This document shows positions 44,739-53,531 of a stretch of 64,000 bases of DNA, one piece after another (the stretch's first letter is position 1; the number at the start of each line of letters is the position of its first letter). The position numbers were made by a program, and so were the translations under genes. The notes beneath the pieces are model-generated. The model ran no database searches, was not told the DNA's origin, and saw only the letters and a list, made by a program, of their open reading frames with translations. The DNA is from Micromonospora trifolii (lineage in GTDB: Bacteria; Actinomycetota; Actinomycetes; Mycobacteriales; Micromonosporaceae), in the NCBI RefSeq assembly GCF_022229005.1, contig NZ_JAKKFD010000005.1, forward strand, positions 1 to 64,000. The letters run 5' to 3'.

Positions 44739-45179
44739 ATGAGCACCGTCCCCTCCCGTCTGTCAGTGGTCACGCTGGGAGCACGCGACATCGCCGCGCT
44801 GCGGTCGTTCTACCGGTCGTTGGGGTGGCCCGAGCTGCCGGCCAGTGACGACGACTGGTCGGCCTTCCTGCTCGGTGGAGTGCTGTTCGCGCTCTACCCG
44901 CTGCCGGAGTTGGCCGCCGAGGCGGCGCCGGGAGCGCCGGCGCCGGCCGGTGGTTGGTCCGGCGTCACCCTGGCCTGCAATGTCGACAGTCCTGAGCAGG
45001 TCGACGCGGCCTTCGCGGCGGCCGTCGCGGCGGGGGCGACGGTGGTGGCGCAGCCGACCGACCGGTCCTGGGGTGGGCGCTCCGGCTACATCGCCGACCC
45101 GGAGGGCAACCGGTGGGAGATCGCCTGGGCGGGCACCGCCCGCTTCGACGAGCGCGGCGCTCTTCTCTCCTTTGGCTGA
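44739..45179 (+). CDS. VOC (glyoxalase/bleomycin resistance) family protein
   Basis: 146-residue vicinal-oxygen-chelate fold protein: LSVVTLGARDIAALRSFYRSLGW at the N terminus and SGYIADPEGNRWEIAW near the C terminus, with metal-ligand positions only partly kept (the first His is absent, the last Glu in NRWEIAW is present). It may bind, not transform, its ligand. ATG 44739 is chosen; upstream in-frame codons run through the hydrolase remnant. Confidence 0.9.
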   Translation: MSTVPSRLSVVTLGARDIAALRSFYRSLGWPELPASDDDWSAFLLGGVLFALYPLPELAAEAAPGAPAPAGGWSGVTLACNVDSPEQVDAAFAAAVAAGATVVAQPTDRSWGGRSGYIADPEGNRWEIAWAGTARFDERGALLSFG

Positions 45180-45223
45180 GTGTGCTGTTTGCACGGCAGC
45201 GACGACCTTGGAATGCTTCGGGA

Positions 45224-45721
45224 ATGACAGCCTTTCCCCCGACCTTCGCCGACGATGTCGTCGGCCAGTCAGCTCAGACGCAGTTCGAGGCGTTCATCGA
45301 CGAGCACCGCAGAGCGCTCAACGGCTACCTGGACGGGCTGACCGAGGAGCAGGCGCGCCGGTCGTTGGTGCCGTCCCGGACGACACTGCTGGGTCTGGTG
45401 AAGCACGCCGCGTTCGTGGAGAAGGTCTGGTTCGACGAGGCTGTCACGTGTCGGTCCCGTTCCGAGATCGGCATTCCCGCGACGCCGGACGAGTCGTTCA
45501 TCCTCGACGACGACGACACGATCGCCTCGATCCAGCGAGCACACCGCGAGGCGTGCGAGGCCTCCCGCCGCGCGACGGCGTCGCTGGGCCTGGACGATCT
45601 GCTGCGCGGCAACCGGCGCGGCCCGCTGCCGCTGCGCTGGGTGTACCTGCACGTGCTGCGCGAGCTGGCCCAGCACTGCGGGCACGCCGAGATCCTGCGG
45701 GAGCAGCTCCTGGCCAAGTAG
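45224..45721 (+). CDS. DinB family protein (DUF664 type)
   Basis: 165-residue four-helix DinB-fold protein. Putative metal-binding histidines are in LVKHAAFVEKVWF (about 65) and LRELAQHCGHAEILREQLL (about 150), the usual His triad arrangement. Members are often thiol-dependent transferases; no substrate can be named. ATG 45224 has TTCGGGA upstream, a weak site. It is convergent with the hydrolase at 45731. Confidence 0.88.
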   Translation: MTAFPPTFADDVVGQSAQTQFEAFIDEHRRALNGYLDGLTEEQARRSLVPSRTTLLGLVKHAAFVEKVWFDEAVTCRSRSEIGIPATPDESFILDDDDTIASIQRAHREACEASRRATASLGLDDLLRGNRRGPLPLRWVYLHVLRELAQHCGHAEILREQLLAK

Positions 45722-45730
45722 CGCGGCCGG

Positions 45731-46606
45731 TCAGCCGGCGCCCAGCACCTCGCGCAACCGCACAGCGAACTCCTCGGGCTTGCCCGCGTAGCCGAACTCA
45801 CCCCCGAGGAAGCCGCCGTGGTGACTCGGGAACACCACTGGCTCTTGACCGAGCAGGGCCGCCAGGCCGAGGGTCGTTCGCGCGGTGTACGTCCCCGTCG
45901 ACTCCTCGCCGACCGCGATCACGATCCGGGTCGGTGCCGCGGTGAGCAGGCTGGCGTCGGGCCGGTAGTCGGAGACCGCCCACGAGTTCTGCGACAGCAG
46001 CGGATCGTCGCGGGTGCCGTCGTCGTCGGTCGACATGCCGAACATCGCCGGGTCGGGGGTGGGCTGGGCGAAGTAGGCATCGGTAAACTCGCCCTGCCAC
46101 GACGTCATCGCGATGAACGCGGCCATGCCGGCACCGCTGCCCTTCGCCTGGTACGCCTCGTAGAAGCCGGCCCGCGCGCGCTCGGCGGCCCCGGCGTCGG
46201 GGAGCACCGCGTTGATCGGCGGCTCGTGCGCCACCAACGTGACGACGTCGCGCGGGTACGTGGCGACGAGGTCGAGTGCCGTCACCGCACCGCCGCTGCT
46301 GGCGAACACGTCGACCGGGCCGGCGCCGAGCGCCGTGATCAGCAGGTGCAGGTCGGCCGCCTGCTGCTGCGGCGTGTGGTCGATGCGGCGGTCCGTGCGG
46401 ACGCTGCGGCCGAGCCCGCGCGGGTCGTAGGTGACGACGGTGCGGTCGGTGAAGTGCGGGGCGAGCGCGGTGAAGCCCTCCGCCGTCATCGGTTGACCGA
46501 TCATGAGCAGCACGGGGTGCCCGCCGGACGGGGGCAGCGGGCCCCGGACGTCGTAGACCAGGTCGACGCCGGGTACGGCGAGGGTGTGTGTCTGCGTTGT
46601 CGTCAT
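45731..46606 (-). CDS. Alpha/beta hydrolase
   Basis: 291-residue alpha/beta-hydrolase. The nucleophile elbow is FASSGGAVTAL (second Ser near 105), the oxyanion region VLLMIGQPM, the YDPRGLGRS strand-loop near 75, and the closing His in FPSHHGGFLG near 265. Length and motifs fit soluble epoxide hydrolase or haloperoxidase-like esterases. Divergent from the GNAT gene at 46678. A short remnant of a similar hydrolase is 1 kb away at 44581, so the two could derive from a local duplication, though this is inference. Confidence 0.93.
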   Translation of the reverse strand: MTTTQTHTLAVPGVDLVYDVRGPLPPSGGHPVLLMIGQPMTAEGFTALAPHFTDRTVVTYDPRGLGRSVRTDRRIDHTPQQQAADLHLLITALGAGPVDVFASSGGAVTALDLVATYPRDVVTLVAHEPPINAVLPDAGAAERARAGFYEAYQAKGSGAGMAAFIAMTSWQGEFTDAYFAQPTPDPAMFGMSTDDDGTRDDPLLSQNSWAVSDYRPDASLLTAAPTRIVIAVGEESTGTYTARTTLGLAALLGQEPVVFPSHHGGFLGGEFGYAGKPEEFAVRLREVLGAG

Positions 46607-46677
46607 GTCGGTGAGACTACGGCCGGCGGAAACCGATGGGCGGGTACGACGTGCCGGCGGGCGGCTACCGTCGCGGC

Positions 46678-47202
46678 ATGCCCGAGTTGCTCGCGCCCAC
46701 CGTCCGACTGCACGCCGCCTGGCTGGAGGCGCACGACGAGTGGGGCCCCGGTCTCCACGAGGACGGTTTCGGGCTGCGGTCGACTGACGAGGTGCGCTCG
46801 CCGGAGGGGTTCGCGGCCTGGGTGACCCGACTGGCCGACCAGTCGGATCCGGCGAAGCCGTTGGACGCGGGTCGCGTGCCGTGCACGTACCTGTGGATCG
46901 CCGAGGACGACCGGGTGCTCGGCGGGATCGCGCTGCGACACGAGCTCAACGACCACCTGCTGTGGGCTGCCGGCCACATCGGCTATGGCATCCGCCCGTC
47001 CGCACGCCGCAGGGGGCTGGCGACCTGGGCGCTGGGCCGGATGCTCGCCCACGCGCGGGCGCTCGGCGTGGATCGGGTGCTGCTGGTCTGCGAGGCGGGC
47101 AACGACGCGTCGTCGACGACGGTCGAGCGTTGCGGCGGCGTCCTGGAGGGCATCCGGGACACCGACCTCGGCCCGGCACGGCGGTACTGGATCACGCTCT
47201 AG
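46678..47202 (+). CDS. GNAT family N-acetyltransferase
   Basis: 174-residue acetyltransferase with the acetyl-CoA-binding signature IGYGIRPSARRRGLATWALGRMLAHARALGVDRVLLVCEAGNDAS. It fits the RimJ/RimL-like or small-molecule GNATs; substrate unknown. Starts at ATG 46678 (MPELLAPTVRLHAAWL). Its 3' end overlaps the convergent histidine phosphatase gene by 11 bp. Confidence 0.93.
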   Translation: MPELLAPTVRLHAAWLEAHDEWGPGLHEDGFGLRSTDEVRSPEGFAAWVTRLADQSDPAKPLDAGRVPCTYLWIAEDDRVLGGIALRHELNDHLLWAAGHIGYGIRPSARRRGLATWALGRMLAHARALGVDRVLLVCEAGNDASSTTVERCGGVLEGIRDTDLGPARRYWITL

Positions 47203-47833
47203 CCCACCCGCCGGTGTCGGCGAAGCGACGCAGCGTCCAGCGGGCCGGCGGCCAACCGCCGGGGTCGTGGTCGGTGGTCCATTCGGTGATCGAGGCCGGG
47301 GGCACGTCCAGGTCGAACGCCCGGAAGACCGGCTGCGCGCCGAGCGCGTGGAAGGCGCCCTCCACGGTTTCGCTGTGGCCGACCAGGACCACTGTGGAGC
47401 CCCGGTGCCGGTGGGCGATCTCCATGATCGCGCGGCTGACGCGGACCACCAGTTCGGCCCAGCTCTCGTTGCCCTCCTCGAACGGTCGGAACACGCCGCC
47501 ACCGGCCACCGCGTGGTCGGTGCGGAAGAGGGCGGTCGGCAGGCCGTCGGCGTACGGGGGTGTGTGCCAGGTGCAGAGACCGCAGTCGGCCACGGGTCGG
47601 ACGCCGAACGCCGCGCCGATCGGTTGCGCGGTCTCGACGGCCCTGCGCAGCACGGACGAGTAGACCGCCACCGGCCCGGCGGCGGTGACCTCACTGGTGA
47701 GCCGGTTGGCCAGGTCGTGTGCCTGCTCGTGGCCGAGGGCGGTGAGACCCCGACAGCCACGTGGCCCGCCGACGATTCCTTCGAGCTGGTGGACCGACTC
47801 GCCGTGTCGCACGAAGATCAGACGTGTCCGCAT
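47192..47833 (-). CDS. Histidine phosphatase family protein
   Basis: 213-residue phosphoglycerate-mutase-like phosphatase with the catalytic FVRHGES motif (His10 phospho-acceptor), Arg residues and a second catalytic His in VLVGHSETVEGAFHALG. Likely a phosphomonoesterase acting on a small phosphate substrate. ATG 47833 is the start. Shares 11 bp with the GNAT gene at their 3' ends. Confidence 0.93.
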   Translation of the reverse strand: MRTRLIFVRHGESVHQLEGIVGGPRGCRGLTALGHEQAHDLANRLTSEVTAAGPVAVYSSVLRRAVETAQPIGAAFGVRPVADCGLCTWHTPPYADGLPTALFRTDHAVAGGGVFRPFEEGNESWAELVVRVSRAIMEIAHRHRGSTVVLVGHSETVEGAFHALGAQPVFRAFDLDVPPASITEWTTDHDPGGWPPARWTLRRFADTGGWARA

Positions 47834-47866
47834 CGGGACATCATGCCAGCGGTATCGACGCGGGTA

Positions 47867-49330
47867 TCAGTCGTCCGTACGGCTGGTGGAGAAGCTGCCG
47901 GCCTGGGTGAGCAGAGCGTCCAGTTTCGCGCCCGTCTGCGCTGGTAGGCGGTCTCGCCGCACCAGCTCGGCGATGTGGTCCCGTAGGTCGGCGACGCGCT
48001 CGGCGCGGTCCCTGGTGCGGCGGTTGAGATCGGCGAGGTCGTCACGCAGATCCTCGGCGGTCTTCGGGTCGACGTCGCCGCGGGCGACAGCGGTGGCGAG
48101 GATGGCGGCGAACTCGCTGCTCACCTCCCGGAAGCTGACCGGTAGCTGCTGCCCGACGGTAGGGGGCGCGGTGCTGGCGCTGGGGCGTGGCGGGGGCGGT
48201 GCGGCCGGCGTCGGCGAGTGTGTCGTGGGCGCGGGGGCCGGGGCGGAGGTGGAGGTCGACGGCGCGGCCGCGATCTCGGTCGGGTCGGGTGTGCCCGGGT
48301 TGCCGAGCGGATTCTCCACGAACAGGACGCCGACGCCGATCAGCACGGCGAGCACGGCCGCGACGAGCACGGCGAGGGGCCGACGCGATCGGCGTCGGGC
48401 CGGTGCGGCGGTTGCCGGGACGGGGCCGGCCACCACCGACCTGTCGATCAGGGTGGGCGGGTGGGCGGCCGGCCGGATGCGCAGCAGCTCGGTGGGCGGC
48501 TCGACCGGCTGACCGGCGCCGAAGCGGCGGGCCAGGTGCGCGGCGCTCGGCCGGTCGGCCGGGTTGGCGGCCAGGCAGGCGACGGTCAGCTCGGCGATGT
48601 CGGCGGGAAGGCCGGGCACCCGCAGCGGCGGCACCGGGGTGCCCCGCCGGTGCACCTCCAGAGCGTCCTCCCAGCTCTGCACGGGCAGCGGCGCCCGCCC
48701 GGTGAGGGTGCGGTAGAGCAGTGCGCCGAGGGCGTACACGTCGCTCGCCGGGTCGGGCGGGCCGGCGGTCAGCCGTTCCGGGGCGAAGTAGGCGGGGGTG
48801 CCCATCAGCGGTTCGCCGGACTGGCTGTCGAGGCCGCCGAGCGCGGCGATGCCGAAGTCGAGCACCTTGGCGCCGGTGTCGGTGAGCATGACGTTGCCGG
48901 GCTTGACGTCGCGGTGCACGACGCCGATGCGGTGCGCGGCGGCCAGCGCGGCGGCGATCTGCCCGGCCACCCGGACCGCTTCCGGCCAGGGCAGCGGCCC
49001 GTTGCGCAGCCGGTCGGCCAGGTTGTGACCGTCGACGAGCTCCATCACCAGGTACGGGACCACGACGCCGCCGGCCAGGGTCGCCTCGGCGTAGTCGTAC
49101 ACCTGGGTCACGTGTGGGTGGGTCAGCCGGGCGGCCGCGCGGGCCTCGCGTTGGATGGTGGCCCGCAGCTGTGGGTCGGTGGCGAACTGCCCGGCGAGCA
49201 CCTTGATCGCGACCGGCCGCCCGAGCACCTCGTCGTCGCCTCGCCACACCTCGGACATGCCACCGAGACCGATCCGCTCGTGCAGTACGTAGCGGTCGTG
49301 GAGGCGGAGAGTGGGCGTGAGCGGCGACAT
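47867..49330 (-). CDS. Membrane-bound serine/threonine protein kinase (PknB type)
   Basis: 487-residue receptor-like kinase. Kinase domain (about 10-280): Gly-rich loop IGLGGMSEVWRG, catalytic Lys43 (VAIKVL), HRDVKPGNVML with catalytic Asp near 136, DFG near 154, and an activation segment with GTPAYFAPERL. One TM helix near 317-338 (PLAVLVAAVLAVLIGVGVLFV), a Pro/Ala/Thr-rich spacer and a helical extracellular tail (about 410-487) with no PASTA repeats. ATG 49330 begins the kinase domain. Regulates envelope or development in similar actinobacteria; targets unknown. Confidence 0.95.
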   Translation of the reverse strand: MSPLTPTLRLHDRYVLHERIGLGGMSEVWRGDDEVLGRPVAIKVLAGQFATDPQLRATIQREARAAARLTHPHVTQVYDYAEATLAGGVVVPYLVMELVDGHNLADRLRNGPLPWPEAVRVAGQIAAALAAAHRIGVVHRDVKPGNVMLTDTGAKVLDFGIAALGGLDSQSGEPLMGTPAYFAPERLTAGPPDPASDVYALGALLYRTLTGRAPLPVQSWEDALEVHRRGTPVPPLRVPGLPADIAELTVACLAANPADRPSAAHLARRFGAGQPVEPPTELLRIRPAAHPPTLIDRSVVAGPVPATAAPARRRSRRPLAVLVAAVLAVLIGVGVLFVENPLGNPGTPDPTEIAAAPSTSTSAPAPAPTTHSPTPAAPPPPRPSASTAPPTVGQQLPVSFREVSSEFAAILATAVARGDVDPKTAEDLRDDLADLNRRTRDRAERVADLRDHIAELVRRDRLPAQTGAKLDALLTQAGSFSTSRTDD

Positions 49331-49428
49331 GGCTTCACCAGTCTGCCTGGCAACACCGCCCTCGACCACTCTGCGTGCCCGGACCCACACTGTTCGTCCC
49401 GTGCGTACCGGAATGGGATTGGTGCGGG

Positions 49429-49632
49429 TCAGGAGCAGCGCGGGCTGGCGGGCAGCGGTCGCGGCTGGATGCGGTCGGCGAGCCGGCGCAGGGCGAGGGC
49501 GGTGGCCTGCCGGGTCGGGGCGAGCAGTGCCCGACGGGGGTGTTCGACCTGGACCGGAGCGTCCGGTCGGGCCGAGTTGATGTGCCGGTTCATGGCGTCG
49601 AGCGCGGTGAGGTATCCGGTGGGAAGTTCCAT
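49429..49632 (-). CDS. Small hypothetical protein (67 aa)
   Basis: 67-residue basic protein: MELPTGYLTALDAMNRHINS then an Arg/Ala-rich helix (RQATALALRRLADRI). No family recognised. ATG 49632 has GAGGAG, which also includes the end of the LacI gene, whose stop codon lies 2 bp upstream of this ATG. That tight linkage and good ribosome site support a real gene co-transcribed with LacI. Confidence 0.55.
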   Translation of the reverse strand: MELPTGYLTALDAMNRHINSARPDAPVQVEHPRRALLAPTRQATALALRRLADRIQPRPLPASPRCS

Positions 49633-49634
49633 GG

Positions 49635-50705
49635 TCAGCTCCTCGGGACAGGTCCGGTGGAGTCCCGGACGACGAGTTCGGTGGGCAGCAACACGTGACC
49701 GGCCGCGGCGTCCGCAGGCGGGTCGAGCAGCAGTTCGGCGGCGATGCGGCCCTTCTCCTCGGCTGGTTGCCGGACGGTGGTGAGGCCGGCCGCGGCGGCC
49801 TCGGCGACGTCGTCGAAGCCGGTCACCGAGACGGTCGGGCGATCATGGGCCGGCCGTGCCGCCAGGGCGTCCAGCACACCGAGCGCGAGGACGTCGGAGC
49901 CGGCCAGCACGGCGGTCGGCGGTGCGGGTTGGTCGAACAGCCCGGCGATGGCTGCGGCCGCCGCCGACCGGCTGTTGCCGGGGACGTTGACCAGTGTCAG
50001 CTCGGCCCAGCCGACGCCGACCTCGGCGAAGGCGTCGGCGAACCCGCCGAGCCGACCCCGGGTGGTCGGGTGCGGCACCTGGTCGACCCCGGCCACTGTG
50101 AGCGGGCCGGCTGGCGCGTCGGGCAGCACCGAGTCGGCGAGGAGTGCCACCCGACGGTGCCCGAGCCCGACGATGTGCGCGGCGGCGCTGCGCGCGGCGG
50201 CCCGCTCGTCGATGCCGACGAACCGTTCGTCGGCGCTGGCGTCGTCGCGGGCGGCCGTGCTGACGAACGGCAGCCCGCGTTGGCGGATCACGTCCAACGC
50301 CCACTCCTCGTCGGCGACGCAGTAGACGCAGAACCCGTCGACGGCGGCGTTCTCCACCGCCCGTCGGGCGTCGGTCACCGCCGGAGGCAGGGGCACCAGC
50401 AGCATGCTGGTGCCGTGCCGCTCGGCCGCCGCGCCGACACCGGCGAGGAAGCGGACCGCGAACGGGTCGGTGAAGGCGTACGACAGTTGCGAGGTGAACA
50501 GCACCCCGATCGACCCGACGAAGCCCCGGCGCAGGGAGCGCGCGGTGGGGTTGGGGCCGGGGTACCCGAGTTGCCGGGCGGCGTCCAGGATCCGCTCGCG
50601 CAGGGTGGCGGAGAGCTGGTCGGGGCGGCTGTAGGCGTTGGACACGGTGCTGCGGGAGACGCCGACGGCGTCGGCCACGGCTTGCAGTGTTGGCTTCACC
50701 GGCAC
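49635..50705 (-). CDS. LacI family transcriptional regulator
   Basis: 356-residue regulator: HTH at the N terminus (LQAVADAVGVSRSTVSNAYSRPDQLSATLRERILDAARQLGY, about 7-48), and a sugar-binding-type effector domain ending VSVTGFDDVAEAAAAGLTTVRQP. GTG 50705 (or 50699) follows GAGAGG. Immediately upstream are two operator-like palindromes built on CTGTATCGATACAG, one exact, which suggests that it represses itself. The only downstream gene in the unit is a 67-aa protein. No transporter or sugar enzyme is adjacent. Confidence 0.95.
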   Translation of the reverse strand: MPVKPTLQAVADAVGVSRSTVSNAYSRPDQLSATLRERILDAARQLGYPGPNPTARSLRRGFVGSIGVLFTSQLSYAFTDPFAVRFLAGVGAAAERHGTSMLLVPLPPAVTDARRAVENAAVDGFCVYCVADEEWALDVIRQRGLPFVSTAARDDASADERFVGIDERAAARSAAAHIVGLGHRRVALLADSVLPDAPAGPLTVAGVDQVPHPTTRGRLGGFADAFAEVGVGWAELTLVNVPGNSRSAAAAAIAGLFDQPAPPTAVLAGSDVLALGVLDALAARPAHDRPTVSVTGFDDVAEAAAAGLTTVRQPAEEKGRIAAELLLDPPADAAAGHVLLPTELVVRDSTGPVPRS

Positions 50706-50709
50706 CTCT

Positions 50710-50738
50710 CTGTATCGATCCAGTCTGTATCGATACAG
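50710..50738. promoter_or_regulatory. Paired LacI operators
   Basis: CTGTATCGATCCAG at 50710-50723 and the perfect palindrome CTGTATCGATACAG at 50725-50738, one base apart. Both lie within 35 bp of the LacI start codon, with a central CG typical of LacI-family sites. Confidence 0.75.
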
Positions 50739-50813
50739 AGACTAGCCCGACTGTTCGGCGTCGGTCAATACGTGAGCTACGAGTCCCGCCTGAGGAACCG
50801 GCGCGGTCTGGAG

Positions 50814-51701
50814 TCAGGCCGGGTAGAGGTCGTCCAGCAGGCCGCTGAGGATCTCCGCCGTACGCTCCGGCGGCTCGGCCTCGACGCAGAGCCGCTCCAT
50901 GGCCACCGCGTAGTAATCCAGATCGTCGCGCTTGTCCAGGTAGATGGCGCTGGTGAGCTGTTCGATGTAGACGATGTCCGGAAGCTCCTGGTCGCCGAAG
51001 CGCAGGATGGTGAAGGCACCCCCGGCGGCGGCGTGGCCACCGGCGGCGAACGGGATGACCTGGAGCCGGATGTGCGGCGACTTGGTCGCCTCGATGAGCG
51101 CGGTGAGCTGGCCGCGCATGACCTCCGCGCCGCCGATCGGCCGGCGCAGGGCCGCCTCGTCCACCACGGCCCAGAGTTGCGGCGGGTTCTGCCGCTGGAG
51201 CAACTGCTGACGCTGCATCCGCAGCGCGACGCGTCTGTCGATCTCACCCGGACCGGCCGCGCCGTGCCCGAGCAGCACGACCGCCCGGGCGTACTCCCGG
51301 GTCTGCAGGAGGCCGGGCACGAACTGCACCTCGTAGCTGCGGATCAGTGCGGCGGCGGCCTCCAGGCCCAGGTACGACTGGAACCAGGACGGCAACACGT
51401 CGCCGTAGCGGTGCCACCAGCCAGGGCTGTTCGCGTCCCGTGCGAGCTTGAGCAGCGCGTCGCGCTCGTGGTCCTCGGTGACGCCGTAGAGGGTCAACAG
51501 GTCGGCGACGTCGCGCTCCTTGAAACCGACCCGGCCCAGCTCCATCCGACTGATCTTGGATTCGGAGGAGCGGATCTCCCAGCCGGCGCCCTCCCGGGTC
51601 ACACCGCTGGACTCCCGGAGTCGGCGCAGTTGGGCGCCGAGCAGTATGCGCAGCACTGTCGGCCCGGTTGTCGGGCCACCCTCGGCGGGAACGATCGTCA
51701 C
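50814..51701 (-). CDS. XRE-family regulator with DUF5753 domain
   Basis: 295-residue DNA-binding protein: HTH_31/XRE at the N terminus (LLGAQLRRLRESSGVTREGAGWEIRSSESKISRMELGRVGF) and a DUF5753 domain in the remainder (WHRYGDVLPSWFQSYLGLEAAA, QFVPGLLQTREYARAV, RMQRQQLLQRQNPPQLWAVVDEAALRRPIGG). This is the abundant actinobacterial type found beside DUF397 genes. GTG 51701 has GGAGGT upstream. Downstream of the DUF397 gene on the same strand with a 142-bp gap. Confidence 0.94.
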   Translation of the reverse strand: MTIVPAEGGPTTGPTVLRILLGAQLRRLRESSGVTREGAGWEIRSSESKISRMELGRVGFKERDVADLLTLYGVTEDHERDALLKLARDANSPGWWHRYGDVLPSWFQSYLGLEAAAALIRSYEVQFVPGLLQTREYARAVVLLGHGAAGPGEIDRRVALRMQRQQLLQRQNPPQLWAVVDEAALRRPIGGAEVMRGQLTALIEATKSPHIRLQVIPFAAGGHAAAGGAFTILRFGDQELPDIVYIEQLTSAIYLDKRDDLDYYAVAMERLCVEAEPPERTAEILSGLLDDLYPA

Positions 51702-51843
51702 GTGCGGACCTCCGGACACCGACCCACGGCGGCCGGGCGCCCCGGCCCGGCCGACGTGTAAGCATGCCATGGACCGACAGTGAGATGAACTCCTCCGCGC
51801 CGGTGAATCAGTCCCGTCACCGGGACGACCCACCCCCGGACGG

Positions 51844-52083
51844 TCAGTTGATCAGATGGTCGAAATCTCCGTCCCGCGCACCGAGAACGAAGGCGGCGAT
51901 CTCGTCCACCGTGTAAATCAGCGCCGGCCCTTCCGGGTGTCGTGAGTTGCGGACCGCGATGCCCGCTCCCTCGGGCAGTTCGGCCAGTTCGACGCAGTTG
52001 CCGCTGGGGTTGCTGCGGCGACTCTTCTGCCAGCTCAGCGGAGGCAACTGGTGGATCGGTACGCCATTGGGTGGCTGCTGCAT
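51844..52083 (-). CDS. DUF397 domain protein
   Basis: 79-residue DUF397 protein: PLSWQKSRRSNPSGNCVELAEL then AVRNSRHPEGPALIYTVDEIAAFVLGARDGDFDHLI, matching the family signature throughout. Such proteins form paired modules with XRE-DUF5753 regulators in developmental and antibiotic control (WhiJ-like systems). ATG 52083. Here it precedes its partner. Confidence 0.94.
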   Translation of the reverse strand: MQQPPNGVPIHQLPPLSWQKSRRSNPSGNCVELAELPEGAGIAVRNSRHPEGPALIYTVDEIAAFVLGARDGDFDHLIN

Positions 52084-52335
52084 GGAGGCGTCTTTCTGTT
52101 ACGAGCCCGCCGGTGGCCGTGGGAGGAGCGGTGACGGCGAGGGGGTGCGGTATCGACATTGGACGGTTCTGCACGTGCATCTGCTATTGCATCTGCATCC
52201 GACGGCGAGCATGATAACGCACATGATCGGTGCCCATCCGTTCACTTTGTGTTACCCCCACACGGGCAACGATCAGGCAAAACTGGGCCCGACGCGGCGC
52301 GCCGCGTCAACCGAAGGCTGGAGGCGGTCGCGGCG

Positions 52336-52998
52336 ATGGGAGGGTTCGTGCCGGATCCGATGAGTGTCGCCTCCGGCGTCTGCGCAGCCGGCGCACTGCT
52401 CTCCTCCTGGCAACTACGCCGACGAGCGGTGCGTGCCGAGGCTGAGATCGGCCACCTCCAGGCGGAGCTGGCCGCCGAACGGCACGCCGCCAGTCACGAC
52501 CCGCTCACCGGGCTGCCCAATCGACGCGCCTTCTACCGTCTGGCGGCCGCCCTGCTCACCGACGCCGCCGGCCAGCCGCTGATCGCCGTGGTGCTCGACC
52601 TGGACGACTTCAAGCAGATCAATGACCGGTACGGGCACGCCGCCGGCGACCAGGTGCTGATCAGTGTTGCCGAGCGGCTCGCCGGCTTCGCCGGTGACAA
52701 TCTCGTGGCCCGCCTCGGTGGCGACGAGTTCGCCGGGCTGCTCTCCAGCCCCACCGTCGACCGGCGCTGGATCGAGCACTCGACCCGCCGGCTCAGCGAG
52801 ACCGTCGCCGCGCCGATCCGGTTGAGCGGGTGCAGTGTCCGGGTCACCGCCTCCGTCGGGCTCGCCCCGGTGACCGGCCCGGCCCAACTCACCGACGCGC
52901 TCAGCCGCGCCGACGCGGCCATGTACCAGGCGAAGAGCCTCGGTGGCGCCCGATCACCCCGCCAACTGGTCGACAGTGCCTTCCTGTCGGAGCGCTGA
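52336..52998 (+). CDS. Diguanylate cyclase (GGDEF domain protein)
   Basis: About 220-residue protein with an N-terminal hydrophobic or short helical region (SVASGVCAAGALLSSWQLRRRAVRAEAEIGHLQ) and a complete GGDEF domain (about 55-220): DPLTGLPNRRAF, DLDDFKQINDRYGHAAGDQVL and RLGGDEFAGLL with the active motif intact (about 127-132). No inhibitory RxxD is evident five residues before it (DNLVARLGGDEF), so product inhibition may be absent. Start uncertain: ATG 52336, GTG 52348 or ATG 52360. Makes c-di-GMP, which controls development in actinomycetes. Confidence 0.9.
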   Translation: MGGFVPDPMSVASGVCAAGALLSSWQLRRRAVRAEAEIGHLQAELAAERHAASHDPLTGLPNRRAFYRLAAALLTDAAGQPLIAVVLDLDDFKQINDRYGHAAGDQVLISVAERLAGFAGDNLVARLGGDEFAGLLSSPTVDRRWIEHSTRRLSETVAAPIRLSGCSVRVTASVGLAPVTGPAQLTDALSRADAAMYQAKSLGGARSPRQLVDSAFLSER

Positions 52999-53098
52999 CC
53001 TGTTCAGCTGGCAGACACGCCGGACCACCGGGGCAATTGATCAATCAGGTCCCGCGCTCGGCGCTCTTGACCGCCCTGCCCTAGCCGGGATGGGCCGT

Positions 53099-53335
53099 TC
53101 AGCTCTCCGGCTGGCCGACGTACGTCCCGCGCTGCGGCACGGTGTAGACCAACCCGCGCTCGCGCAGTGCGGCCACGGTGCGCCGGGCCGTTCCGCGTGC
53201 CACGCCGAATTCCTGGACGATCGCCGACTCACTCGGGATCGGCCGGTGGGGTGCTAGTTCTCCGCTGGCGATGCGGGCGGCCAGGATGTCCGCCACCTGC
53301 TGGTACACCGGCACGGGGCCGTGCGGATCGATCAT
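53099..53335 (-). CDS. Short GntR-family regulator
   Basis: 78-residue protein that is only a GntR winged helix (VPVYQQVADILAARIASGELAPHRPIPSESAIVQEFGVARGTARRTVAALRERGLVYTVPQRGTYVG), with no effector-binding domain. ATG 53335. It faces away from two small Cys-rich genes; an inverted repeat at 53385-53412 lies between them. Such minimal GntR proteins are frequent in actinobacteria, often linked to transfer or phage-like control. Confidence 0.92.
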   Translation of the reverse strand: MIDPHGPVPVYQQVADILAARIASGELAPHRPIPSESAIVQEFGVARGTARRTVAALRERGLVYTVPQRGTYVGQPES

Positions 53336-53384
53336 GGGACGAGGCTAGTTGAGCAGACATGACGCGGATTCTTTAGATACGTTC

Positions 53385-53412
53385 CTAGACGTTCATACTC
53401 GTACACGTCTAG
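53385..53412. promoter_or_regulatory. Candidate GntR operator
   Basis: CTAGACGT and ACGTCTAG are perfect 8-bp inverted arms with a 12-bp spacer in an AT-rich patch between the GntR gene and the divergent small-gene pair. Confidence 0.5.
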
Positions 53413-53531
53413 CCTGTGGCCTGGGGGCCGGGCGGACGAAAACCCGCGAGGGCTCTTTCGGTGAGCGGTCTGGGTTCCTGATCAGGGATCGGTGCCCGGA
53501 CCTGCCCGACTCGGGAGGTGGAACCGTGGCG

